33,714 bases of DNA, from IMG/VR virus record IMGVR_UViG_3300042934_000204, positions 1-33,714 of that record, one strand, 5' to 3'. Under the pieces are notes generated by a model, which was given only the letters and a program-made list of their open reading frames with translations, had not been told where the DNA came from and ran no database searches. How positions within the stretch are numbered: position 1 is the first letter of the stretch; every line of letters begins with the position of its first letter. The position numbers and the translations under genes are program-made. Origin of the DNA: a virus. Below are positions 25,025-31,337 of the stretch, piece after piece.

Positions 25025-25359
25025 GGTGGATTGCCTCCCCCAAACCTCTGGCGAATCAGCGCCCAGAGGTCAGCGGCTTTTATCGCTCGGTTTATGGCAG
25101 CAAGAAGAGATCCGCCGAAGGTGCCAAGCAGGAAGCCGATACCGGCAACAATCTTTGGCTCGGTGACGTTCAGGTAGGCGCTCACCATGCTCGTCAGGTA
25201 CAGAGAGCAGGCGACACCGGTGATCAGGAACACCATCCATGCACGCCAGTCGGACAGGTCGTCCTTGTGCCACCAACTCGCGACAACGGCACCAATCAGT
25301 CCCGCAATCAACAATTCGAACCTGTCGATCTTGTCGAGCAGGCGCTGTAGATACTCCAT
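25021..25359 (-). CDS. Small membrane protein, putative holin
   Basis: A 112-aa protein starting MEYLQRLLDKIDRFELLIAG. Three membrane segments are seen: FELLIAGLIGAVVASWW (about 14-30), AWMVFLITGVACSLYLTSMV (41-60) and VAGIGFLLGTFGGSLLAAI (71-90), with a charged C-terminal tail. This matches a pore-forming holin that would release the SleB-type endolysin. The ATG at 25359 has CGGAG nine bases upstream; a TTG start 18 codons earlier has no ribosome binding site. It is probably the first gene read after the terminator at 25584-25612. Confidence 0.65.
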   Translation of the reverse strand: MEYLQRLLDKIDRFELLIAGLIGAVVASWWHKDDLSDWRAWMVFLITGVACSLYLTSMVSAYLNVTEPKIVAGIGFLLGTFGGSLLAAINRAIKAADLWALIRQRFGGGNPP

Positions 25360-25583
25360 GCGCTCGACTCCGGCTGTGCATGATTGAATAAAAGGGCCGG
25401 TGTGATCGGCCAAACGCTGGGGAGCAGCGGCGAAGTTGAATCAGCTCCAGCAACACTCCCAGCTCGGGGCAATGGGTGTGGCGGAGCCGAAAACGAAAAG
25501 GTCCCGATCATGTCGAGGCCCTGAATAGGGTCTATACATCCGGGAAAACTGCCACTGGGGTAGCGGCTTTCCTCGGAGGCACA
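25360..25583. other. Non-coding gap before the holin genes
   Basis: No convincing gene lies in this stretch. A 67-codon minus-strand frame and an 18-codon plus-strand frame exist, but neither has a ribosome binding site or protein-like composition. No strong promoter is seen either. It may be a leader for the holin message. Confidence 0.4.
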
Positions 25584-25612
25584 AAAAGCCCGGCGCGTAT
25601 GTCCGGGCTTTT
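25584..25612. terminator. Strong bidirectional intrinsic terminator
   Basis: AAAAGCCCGG and CCGGGCTTTT form a perfect 10-bp stem with a 9-base loop and T runs on both strands. It separates the small secreted-protein gene from the holin genes, so late transcription must read through it. Confidence 0.85.
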
Positions 25613-25631
25613 CTGTTGCTTCCAGGCGTGT

Positions 25632-25928
25632 TTAGCAGCGCAAAAGGCCGGCGCCGACGCCTTCAGGTGCCGGCTCAGCCGAGGTCATAACGAAGTGATT
25701 GCTGGATGCGCGCAGATTGGACGCCAGGGATTCGTCAGTGGTGTCGTTGCCCGTTCGCCACATGGCGAGGGTCAGCTCCATGCGCTGCAGCGCAACACCC
25801 TGGGGCTCAGCCATCACGTACGCGACGCGGTAGGCGCGGGCCAGCGGTTCGGCGAACGCCGACATGGAGAAACAGGACAGGCAGGCGGCCAGCGCCAGAC
25901 CCAGATAAGCAGAGAGTCGCTTAACCAT
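25632..25928 (-). CDS. Small secreted protein in the late leader
   Basis: A 98-aa protein with a clear Sec signal peptide: MVKRLSAYLGLALAACLSCF, then SMSAFA with probable cleavage after Ala26. The mature part of about 72 residues has no recognised domain (EPLARAYRVAYVMAEPQGVA and on). The ATG at 25928 has AAGGA seven bases upstream. Terminators bracket the gene on both sides (25963-25989 and 25584-25612). It is thus an insulated unit between the late promoter and the holins. A role in the periplasm, for example as a lysis or exclusion factor, would be a guess. Confidence 0.65.
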   Translation of the reverse strand: MVKRLSAYLGLALAACLSCFSMSAFAEPLARAYRVAYVMAEPQGVALQRMELTLAMWRTGNDTTDESLASNLRASSNHFVMTSAEPAPEGVGAGLLRC

Positions 25929-25962
25929 TCGGCATTCCTTCTGGTGGTTTTCTTCGGACAAT

Positions 25963-25989
25963 AAAAAACCCGGCGCAGTGGCCGGGTTT
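25963..25989 (-). terminator. Intrinsic terminator in the late leader (tR'-like)
   Basis: On the minus strand AAACCCGGC, a 6-base loop, GCCGGGTTT and further T bases. It lies some 40-60 bases after the proposed late promoter start, the expected place for the terminator that a Q protein overrides. Confidence 0.75.
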
Positions 25990-26031
25990 CGTTCGTCAGT
26001 CCTACACACGCAGGAATGACAGGATGGGTGA

Positions 26032-26061
26032 ATAATGCGACATGGCGACATGACATTGCAA
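26032..26061 (-). promoter_or_regulatory. Candidate late promoter pR' with tandem repeat in the spacer
   Basis: Minus strand: TTGCAA (26056-26061), an 18-bp spacer and CATTAT (26032-26037). The plus strand across the spacer reads GCGACATG twice in perfect tandem (26037-26044, 26045-26052). It lies directly after the Q-position gene and before a terminator. In lambda the Q binding element lies between -35 and -10 of pR'. Confidence 0.5.
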
Positions 26062-26080
26062 GCCCTTTTGAGGGACTATT

Positions 26081-26758
26081 TCACGCCGCCTCGCTTTCCA
26101 GCACTCCAGCCACTTCAAGCATGCGCTGCGCATCCATCAACGCCTCGTCCACGATCCCCTCCAAAGCATCCTTGATCGCCTTGTTCCAGCGCTGATAGGT
26201 CCGCTCCGTCAGGCCCTGACTGTCCCAGTTGGTCATGTCGTAGTTGGACGCAGCCAGGACGATCATTTCCCCGGGACGAGCCTCGGCAACAGTTTTCGCA
26301 TGACGGTTGGCGCGCTCGACCGCTCCCTGGGCCGCCCTGTTCCGCCAATCCCACTTCCCGCTGGCGTCTTGGATCTGCTCCGGCGCGACTGCCTGACGTA
26401 CCTGGCGCTGGATGCCCTTCACCTGCTGCGGAACGGCCCAGACCAGGACCGCCTGCTGGGTGAACCGCTGCGGCGCCGGGCTCTTGATCGCGCAAACGAG
26501 CCTACCGATCGAATCGACCTTGCGTCCCTTGTGAGTGCTGTACTTGGCGACCAGGGCGTTCCACTGCCGTGGCGTCAGTTGAGCATGCAACAGCTTGTGG
26601 ACGATGCAGTCGGCCAGCAGGGTGGCATCCTTACCGGATATCTCGCCCTTGAGCTTGCTGGTCTGGACCTTCGGTTCGAAGTCGCAGCCGCCGGCGGAAT
26701 TGATGGTCTCTGCGGCTAGGGCCCGGACCACTGCGGAAATAACGTTGCGATAGATCAT
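26081..26758 (-). CDS. Q-position late gene regulator (putative antiterminator)
   Basis: A 225-aa soluble, basic protein. The middle contains LTPRQWNALVAKYSTHKGRKVDSIGRLV in the flanks of a possible DNA-contact region, and the C-terminal GLTERTYQRWNKAIKDALEGI segment (about 183-203) looks like a helix-turn-helix. It lies last in the early operon after ninG and just before the proposed late promoter and terminators, the place of Q in lambdoid phages. It overlaps ninG by 4 bases. I do not see the cysteine pattern of lambda Q. The role therefore rests on position and DNA-binding look, and a transcription activator is an alternative. Confidence 0.58.
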   Translation of the reverse strand: MIYRNVISAVVRALAAETINSAGGCDFEPKVQTSKLKGEISGKDATLLADCIVHKLLHAQLTPRQWNALVAKYSTHKGRKVDSIGRLVCAIKSPAPQRFTQQAVLVWAVPQQVKGIQRQVRQAVAPEQIQDASGKWDWRNRAAQGAVERANRHAKTVAEARPGEMIVLAASNYDMTNWDSQGLTERTYQRWNKAIKDALEGIVDEALMDAQRMLEVAGVLESEAA

Positions 26759-27345
26759 GCTGCAGCCCTCTTCAGTTCGCGGGTCTTGGCCCGGTATTCG
26801 GCGGTCATCGCCTTCAGTTGCTCAACGGTGTACTTCTTGGGCTCATGAGGGCCTTCCAGCCACTCGACCGCCTCGGCGCCAATGCGCTTCACCAGTTCGA
26901 TGCGGTAGTTCACGATGTCGCCGGACTTGTGGTTGTTGCACGGGGCGCATTGGCGCCATACGTTGAGCGGTTCGAACCTGAGCTCAGGGTTTCCGCCGAC
27001 GGTCCGGTAGTGCCCGGCGTGCCATTGGCCGTTGTGATGCCTGCCGCAGCTCACACACGGCAACCCGACGTCCCTCTCGCGGATCCAGGCGTTGAAAGCG
27101 GTCTGTGCGTCCTTCAGGTGCTGGGCGCGGGACTTGATCTTCTCCTTGCGGACCTTAATGTCGCGGCGCTCGCGCTGGGCGAACGACTTGCGCTGCTTCT
27201 CCTGTCGTTGGCGGATGATCACCACTGCGCAGTCAGGCGAGCACCAGCTTTGAAATGGCTGAGCTGGGATGAAAGAGGCCCTGCACTCAGCAACGCGGCA
27301 TTTCTTCGGCCTGGGCGCCTTCTTTTCCTTGAGGGCTACGCGCAT
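26755..27345 (-). CDS. ninG: NinG/Rap recombination protein
   Basis: A 196-aa protein of the lambda NinG (Rap) family, a Holliday junction-cutting nuclease. It shows the N-terminal Cys cluster (KKCRVAECRASF and WCSPDC), a basic helical stretch, and the zinc/HNH-like core CVSCGRHHNGQWHAGHY followed by NVWRQCAPCNNHKSGDI. It has a strong Shine-Dalgarno (AAGGAGG, spacing seven). Its 5' end overlaps the preceding small gene by 10 bases. Confidence 0.92.
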   Translation of the reverse strand: MRVALKEKKAPRPKKCRVAECRASFIPAQPFQSWCSPDCAVVIIRQRQEKQRKSFAQRERRDIKVRKEKIKSRAQHLKDAQTAFNAWIRERDVGLPCVSCGRHHNGQWHAGHYRTVGGNPELRFEPLNVWRQCAPCNNHKSGDIVNYRIELVKRIGAEAVEWLEGPHEPKKYTVEQLKAMTAEYRAKTRELKRAAA

Positions 27346-27566
27346 GGCTCGGCCTCCTTCGTTACGATCACGGCATTCACCCAGCGAGGGCTGTGTTCGC
27401 CCATTACCACTACGACTGTGTAATCCTTGAGCCCAAGGCGGAAAGTTTCTCCAATCTCAGGTGGAGTTTCCTCCGCTGTTCTGATGATTGCCGTTTTGCC
27501 GAGATACCAGGTCGTTAGGTACTTGGTGAGCGCGTCGGCGATTGTGAAAGCTTTGGCCTCTCGCAT
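27336..27566 (-). CDS. Unknown 76-aa nin-region protein
   Basis: A 76-aa protein starting MREAKAFTIADALTKYLTTW, with probable helix followed by a beta-rich half (GETFRLGLKDYTVVVVMGEH). No family is recognised. It is tightly packed between ninB (1-base TGATG overlap) and ninG (10-base overlap), so it is very likely translated. Its place matches the variable small genes of the lambda nin region. Confidence 0.65.
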   Translation of the reverse strand: MREAKAFTIADALTKYLTTWYLGKTAIIRTAEETPPEIGETFRLGLKDYTVVVVMGEHSPRWVNAVIVTKEAEPCA

Positions 27567-27967
27567 CAGTACCGCCCTCCCCACTTGTCCTGCTCCGTCC
27601 AGCGAACGCCATGCTCGGCGCCGAAGGCGTGCATCAGCTCGAACAGATCGCTGAACCACTTCTGGGATTGCTTGCGGGTGGATACGCCCAGTACGACATA
27701 GCCACCGTCGATTCCCGGCACCACGTCCTGCTTCTGGAGCGCCGAGCTGAAGACGTGCTTCCAGTCCTCATCGTTGAGCTTCTTGCCGTACCACTCGACC
27801 TGGGTAGAGACGTCCTTGAGCATCGCCCACATCTTTCGATTGCAGACGTCCGGGCGCTTCTCGTCGCGGATGATCACCACCTTCGGCTTGGTCAGGTCGA
27901 TGGCGTGCAGTACTCCGGCCAGACGGTTTATATCGCGCTGGTCGCGAATCGTGTATTCCGGATTCAT
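27566..27967 (-). CDS. ninB: NinB/Orf recombination mediator
   Basis: A 133-aa protein of the lambda NinB (Orf) family, which binds single-stranded DNA and helps load recombinase. The pattern VVIIRDEKRPDVCNRKMWAM near residue 29 and the later WKHVFSSALQKQDVVPGIDG and STRKQSQKWFSDLFELMHAF are characteristic. It overlaps both neighbours. Its pairing with ninG marks the region as a lambda-type recombination module. Confidence 0.9.
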   Translation of the reverse strand: MNPEYTIRDQRDINRLAGVLHAIDLTKPKVVIIRDEKRPDVCNRKMWAMLKDVSTQVEWYGKKLNDEDWKHVFSSALQKQDVVPGIDGGYVVLGVSTRKQSQKWFSDLFELMHAFGAEHGVRWTEQDKWGGRY

Positions 27968-28422
27968 CCCTGCACCGCCTTGCTCATCGCGGCATCGACA
28001 AGCGCGTCCAGATCATCACCGATCATTCCCGCGGCATGCGGCCCGATCCATTCCACAACTTCGATGTGCCCGCTGTGTCCATGCTGAAGCCACCGATAAC
28101 GATCGGCGTCCTTGCGCAGCGCCTCGCACTCGGCCTTGAGCTGCTCAATTTCCTTGAGCGTCCCGGCCTTGGCGTCAGCCGTTGCCGCTTCGGCAATCCC
28201 CTTCACCGCTTCGGTAACCGCTGCCCGAATGATCTGGCGCTCCGGCGATGCGGAAAGACGATCGTTCTCGGCCAGCAGCTCCAACGCCACCTCCTCAAGC
28301 GTCTTCTCGCCCAGGAACTCTTGCAGCGCCTCGGTGTTGCGCTTCCAGTCTGCACAGTCGGCACGGAAGGACGCAGCCTCGGCCCACAGCAGCTTCTGGA
28401 GTTTTTGTTTGTCGATGGTCAT
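27964..28422 (-). CDS. Unknown coiled-coil protein (Ea22-like C-terminus)
   Basis: A 152-aa protein with a helical, charged body (LEEVALELLAENDRLS, KEIEQLKAECEALRKDADRY). The DADRYRWLQHG motif near residue 105-115 recurs in many phage early proteins often annotated Ea22- or Ead-like. Function unknown. It overlaps the ninB start by 4 bases and follows the helicase loader by one base. Confidence 0.65.
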   Translation of the reverse strand: MTIDKQKLQKLLWAEAASFRADCADWKRNTEALQEFLGEKTLEEVALELLAENDRLSASPERQIIRAAVTEAVKGIAEAATADAKAGTLKEIEQLKAECEALRKDADRYRWLQHGHSGHIEVVEWIGPHAAGMIGDDLDALVDAAMSKAVQG

Positions 28423-28423
28423 G

Positions 28424-29236
28424 TCAGAAACCCTCCTTGCCGCGCTGTGATTCCCACTCGAACGGGATCACGATCACGCCGCCCTCTCTTAGGCGATCTG
28501 CGCAACGATCACCGATCGCCGTAGCCAAGGCCTTCGCATCCAGGTTGGAAACGATGACGGTGGGCCGCAGCTCCTCGTACCGGCCGTTGATGATTGCGAA
28601 CAGGGTAGTCAGCTCGAAGTCGCTGGGCTTCTCCTTGCTCACCCCGATTTCGTCCAGGATCAGAAGCGATGGACTAATCAGGCTCGACAGGATTTGGCTC
28701 TCGCTTTTCTCGCTGGCGTTGTCGTAGGTGGCGCGGATGGCCTGGAGCACGGAGCCGACGGTGCGGTACACGGCTGTTGCGGTGGTGGTCGCCATGATCT
28801 CGTTGGCGATTGCCACCGCCAGATGCGTCTTGCCGGTACCGGGCTTGCCCAGCAGCAACAGGCACCGGCCGCTCTCGGCGATGTCCACGAACTCGGCGGC
28901 GTACCGGCGGCAAGTGTTCAGGGCCTTGCGCTGCTCGGCGGTCTTGGCGACGTACTGGTCAAAGGTCTTGCCGGCGAAACGTTTGGGGATCAGCGCCGAA
29001 CCAAGCTTTTCGGCCATGCGGATGCGCAGCGCGGTCGTTTCCTGGATCTGGCGGCGAGCCTCTTCCTCCTCGGCGCGAATGCGGCTGCATTCCGGGCAAC
29101 CAGAGCGCAGGTCACGGCCCAGGACCGAATAGACCTTCTGCTCGTACTCCCCATGGGTTTCGCAGGTCGCTGGCTGAATCCGAGTGCCTGGTGGGTAGGC
29201 CGGCGCCGGAATGGCGACAACGTTTTCAGAAGGCAT
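28424..29236 (-). CDS. DnaC-like helicase loader ATPase
   Basis: A 270-aa AAA+ protein related to DnaC/IstB, corresponding to lambda P by position. It has an N-terminal zinc-like module (CETH at 25-28, CPEC at 47-50), Walker A GKPGTGKT at 130-137, Walker B SLLILDEIG at 190-198 and a sensor motif VIVSNLD near 230. It loads the host replicative helicase at the phage origin, together with the O-like protein encoded just upstream. The two genes overlap by 11 bases. Confidence 0.9.
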   Translation of the reverse strand: MPSENVVAIPAPAYPPGTRIQPATCETHGEYEQKVYSVLGRDLRSGCPECSRIRAEEEEARRQIQETTALRIRMAEKLGSALIPKRFAGKTFDQYVAKTAEQRKALNTCRRYAAEFVDIAESGRCLLLLGKPGTGKTHLAVAIANEIMATTTATAVYRTVGSVLQAIRATYDNASEKSESQILSSLISPSLLILDEIGVSKEKPSDFELTTLFAIINGRYEELRPTVIVSNLDAKALATAIGDRCADRLREGGVIVIPFEWESQRGKEGF

Positions 29237-30005
29237 AGGTACCGTCCTCCCGACGAATCAGGCCGGCGGTGTAGTCGCGGTCAGCGAAGCCGGTGTGGCG
29301 GGATGCCGGGAACGGGTGGACGTTGCCGATGGCCTTCTCGGGGAATATTCCGGTCCAGCCGTTGGCGATCGAGATTGCGAGCACCTGGTCCGGGGATGCA
29401 TGGCCCACCAGTGACTTGGCCTGTTGTTCACAGCTCTTGGCGGTCAGTGGCTTGCGGATTTCCTTGCGGTGCTGGCACCAGTCGGCCCAGGCCTTTTCGG
29501 AAACGTTGTCGGGCTTGGCAGTCAGCGGATCGAACTTGCCAGACTTCGCCGGTGCGCCAGCACCTTGCTTTTGATCTTGCTCTTTCTTCTCTTCTCTTCT
29601 CTTCTCTTCTCTGGTCCGCAAACTGTCCGCATCCGAAGCGGACAAATTGCGGACAGGGTTTTTCCGCTCGTTTCGTTTGCGTTCAGAGTCGTTGGCGCGG
29701 CGCTTGGCGCTGGCCCCGTTGTGCTCGTCAAAGCGAGGCATTACGAGGCTTCCATCGTCCTCAAGGGCCGCCCACTCAACGTCGATCATGGCCTGGGTGA
29801 AGCCCGGCCAGCCCACCACTGCATCCATCGCATCCACGGTGTAACCCACCAGCACACCATCGTGCGAGTGGGTGTCGAAGATGCTCCAGGCGACATGCAG
29901 TCCGCCGATAATCCTCAATCTGTCCGCTTGCAATGCGGACACCATGCGGAACACTTTCGGATGCGTCTGAAGGTCGATTCGCATTTTTATCCAGTCCCCG
30001 GCCAT
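29226..30005 (-). CDS. O-like replication initiation protein
   Basis: A 259-aa protein. The N-terminal half (about 1-100: DWIKMRIDLQTHPKVFRMVS, HVAWSIFDTHSHDGVL) is a DUF1376-like or winged-helix domain. A charged linker REEKRREEKKEQDQKQG (about 130-146) joins it to a DnaT-like C-terminal half (VSEKAWADWCQHRKEIRKPL). It likely binds the origin and recruits the helicase loader. ATG 30005 overlaps the antirepressor stop (TAATG). The gene carries iteron-like repeats and a purine-rich tract within the coding sequence, as lambda O does. A much longer frame upstream is a shadow. Confidence 0.8.
   Translation of the reverse strand: MAGDWIKMRIDLQTHPKVFRMVSALQADRLRIIGGLHVAWSIFDTHSHDGVLVGYTVDAMDAVVGWPGFTQAMIDVEWAALEDDGSLVMPRFDEHNGASAKRRANDSERKRNERKNPVRNLSASDADSLRTREEKRREEKKEQDQKQGAGAPAKSGKFDPLTAKPDNVSEKAWADWCQHRKEIRKPLTAKSCEQQAKSLVGHASPDQVLAISIANGWTGIFPEKAIGNVHPFPASRHTGFADRDYTAGLIRREDGTYAF
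29587..29612. repeat. Pentanucleotide CTTCT tandem repeat in the replication gene
   Basis: The plus strand carries a run of CTTCT units (about four and a half) within an uninterrupted pyrimidine stretch. On the coding strand it gives GAAGAGAAGA and encodes the charged linker. The unit length is not a multiple of three, so slippage would shift the frame. Confidence 0.7.
29613..29655. other. Candidate replication origin: nested 11-bp phased dyad A
   Basis: TCCGC begins at 29615 and 29626; the inverted form GCGGA begins at 29638 and 29649. Each pair is 11 bp apart. The centre is TGTCCGC-N7-GCGGACA (29624-29644). It lies in the middle of the O-like gene, directly next to an asymmetric purine/pyrimidine tract, as in lambda ori. 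Confidence 0.55.
29901..29952. other. Second phased repeat cluster B in the replication gene
   Basis: TCCGC (29901), TCCTC (29912) and TCCGC (29923) are spaced by exactly 11 bp. They are followed by inverted GCGGA at 29935 and 29946. The centre is again TGTCCGC-N7-GCGGACA (29921-29941), as in cluster A. Confidence 0.5.
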
Positions 30006-30802
30006 TACGCGGCCCTCAGTGCTTTGTCGTGGGTGAACAGGCCGTCCCAGGTCTTCTTCATTGGCAGCTCGCCCGCCAGGTACAGGTCGTACAGCCGGGC
30101 GGCGCCCTTCTTCAGCAGGACAGGCGTGTAGGAAATGAAGGCGTCTTTGCCGTGAGGAGTGACTTCGTGCTGGTGCTCGGTCATGTACTTGTCGCGGGCA
30201 TAGGACGCCACGCGCAGGCGCAGGCCGGTCTTGCTCTCGTTGTAGAGCCAGTTCCGGGTCTCCAGATACTTGCCAACCTGCATCACGTTGACCCCATTCA
30301 GGCCCTTGCAGAACTGGGTATGGGTCATGCCTTCCTTGAACAGGTTTTCCATGGAGTGGATCTTCGAAGCCTGAGCTTCGACCTGGATCGCCAACTGAAG
30401 ACGCTGCTGCTCGGCCTCGAAGGCTATCTGGATGAGATCCATGCGGGAGAGTTCGCGCGGCTGAGACAGTGCATTGATCTTGGAGACGACCGAGCGGCGA
30501 ACTGCTTTCGATTCCCGCATCGAGATCAGGAGGCACTGATCCTTGGTCAACATCAAAGCCTCAGAGGCTGGGCCGCGCTGATTCCTTACTACGAAAGTTT
30601 CGTAGTATTCGCCGTCCAGTTCGTCGCGGCAGCGCGCGGTGAAATCATTGCGACGAACCTCGCTTTCGCCGAACTCCTTGCGCGCGGCGTTGACTAGGTC
30701 GAGCAAGTCGAAGCTGCTCATTTTTTCACGCGACACGTTTTCGCCGTTGCCAAATTGTGTCGCGACACTGGCCGGGGGGTTGATGTTTGTAGTGGTTTGC
30801 AT
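30005..30802 (-). CDS. Rha / antirepressor-type regulatory protein
   Basis: A 265-aa protein. The Rha domain spans about 28-115 (MSSFDLLDLVNAARKEFGES, VRRNDFTARCRDELDGEYYE, LTKDQCLLISMRESKAVRR). A coiled segment (EAEQQRLQLAIQVEAQ) and a KilA-C/ANT-like C-terminal domain follow (FCKGLNGVNVMQVGKYLETR). Such proteins act as phage regulators or antirepressors. ATG 30802 has only a weak ribosome binding site (GGGACA). ATG 30721 (28 codons later) is an alternative start. A palindromic module lies between the two starts. Confidence 0.78.
   Translation of the reverse strand: MQTTTNINPPASVATQFGNGENVSREKMSSFDLLDLVNAARKEFGESEVRRNDFTARCRDELDGEYYETFVVRNQRGPASEALMLTKDQCLLISMRESKAVRRSVVSKINALSQPRELSRMDLIQIAFEAEQQRLQLAIQVEAQASKIHSMENLFKEGMTHTQFCKGLNGVNVMQVGKYLETRNWLYNESKTGLRLRVASYARDKYMTEHQHEVTPHGKDAFISYTPVLLKKGAARLYDLYLAGELPMKKTWDGLFTHDKALRAA
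30729..30768. promoter_or_regulatory. Operator-like module, copy 2, within the antirepressor 5' end
   Basis: GTGTCGCGACAC at 30757-30768 and a half site CGCGACAC at 30729-30736, with centres 32 bp apart. The minus strand shares CCAGTGTCGCGACACAATT plus a further TG, and AAACGTGTCGCG, with copy 1 at the same spacing. It overlaps the first codons of the antirepressor gene. Confidence 0.6.
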
Positions 30803-30807
30803 ATAAT
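30780..30807 (+). promoter_or_regulatory. Sigma-70 promoter pointing against the early operon
   Basis: TTGATG (30780-30785), a 16-bp spacer, then a perfect TATAAT (30802-30807). Transcription would start near 30813. The -10 box overlaps the antirepressor start codon on the other strand. Confidence 0.5.
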
Positions 30808-30813
30808 CTGTCC

Positions 30814-30858
30814 CACAGAGATGTTTAAGAGAGCCAGGCCACGAACCTGGCTTTTTTT
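30814..30858 (+). ncRNA. Candidate oop-like short antisense RNA
   Basis: The interval between the plus-strand promoter and the plus-strand terminator would give an RNA of about 45 bases, complementary to the leader in front of the antirepressor gene, including its weak ribosome binding site. The lambda OOP RNA has a comparable place between cII and O. No homology was seen; the call rests on the promoter-terminator pair. Confidence 0.35.
30833..30858 (+). terminator. Intrinsic terminator on the plus strand
   Basis: GCCAGG, a 7-base loop, CCTGGC and seven T. On the minus strand the hairpin is followed only by TCTCTT, so it could act as a weak tR1-like stop there as well. Confidence 0.8.
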
Positions 30859-30896
30859 CGTCCCGGGAAAAGCAGCGCCTGCCCCGTTTGCCGCAA

Positions 30897-31109
30897 TTAG
30901 CCCCGTTCGAGGCCCTTTTTGTGTTCAACCAGAGAAAGCAGAGGCGCCTTGCGCTTCATCTGCTCCATCTGGGCCTGGATCGCGAGCGACCTACCTGCCT
31001 TCAGGTATTCTTTCGTCGCGTATTCGAGGCTCCATCCGAGCTCGACACTTAACTGTCTAACCTCGTCCTGAGCCCCTTCTTCCAGTAAGTCGAAGGTTCT
31101 TTCAGGCAT
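30897..31109 (-). CDS. Unknown 70-aa early protein in the cII position
   Basis: A 70-aa protein beginning MPERTFDLLEEGAQDEVRQL. It is mostly helical and ends in a basic stretch (MKRKAPLLSLVEHKKGLERG). It has GGAGG four to five bases upstream of ATG 31109. No helix-turn-helix or known family is seen. It lies between the ribbon-helix-helix-like gene and the oop-like promoter, where lambda has cII, but the sequence does not look like cII. Confidence 0.6.
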   Translation of the reverse strand: MPERTFDLLEEGAQDEVRQLSVELGWSLEYATKEYLKAGRSLAIQAQMEQMKRKAPLLSLVEHKKGLERG

Positions 31110-31127
31110 AGGTCCTCCATAGGGCCC

Positions 31128-31337
31128 TTAAGCTGATTTATCCTGTGCGCAGGCATTCATCTCTCGGATCAGCTGGGCGGCACCCAAGCGGCGGGCAACC
31201 ATCGACAGCTCATGGATATAGGTGGCGAGCTGCATGCCGGCCTGCTTCGCCTCCATGCGCAGGTAACGCAGGTCCTCCGGGGTGTAACGCGCCTTGATCA
31301 CGGCGCTGCGTTTGTGTGCTGGATCGTCGTATGCCAT
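31128..31337 (-). CDS. Ribbon-helix-helix-like small protein
   Basis: A 69-aa protein beginning MAYDDPAHKRSAVIKARYTP. The VIKARYTPEDLRYLRMEAKQ segment followed by AGMQLATYIHEL has the pattern of ribbon-helix-helix DNA-binding or MobC-like proteins: a short beta strand followed by two helices. The chosen ATG has AGGAG about nine bases upstream. A longer frame runs into the Cro-like gene and is rejected. It may be an early regulator. Confidence 0.65.
   Translation of the reverse strand: MAYDDPAHKRSAVIKARYTPEDLRYLRMEAKQAGMQLATYIHELSMVARRLGAAQLIREMNACAQDKSA

Noticed and set aside
25308-25511. A 67-codon minus-strand frame before the holin genes
   Set aside because: No ribosome binding site; Ser/Pro-rich composition, and it overlaps the better supported holin frame.
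30821-31060. A plus-strand frame starting in the oop-like RNA
   Set aside because: It runs through a strong terminator, has no ribosome binding site and is antisense to an early gene.
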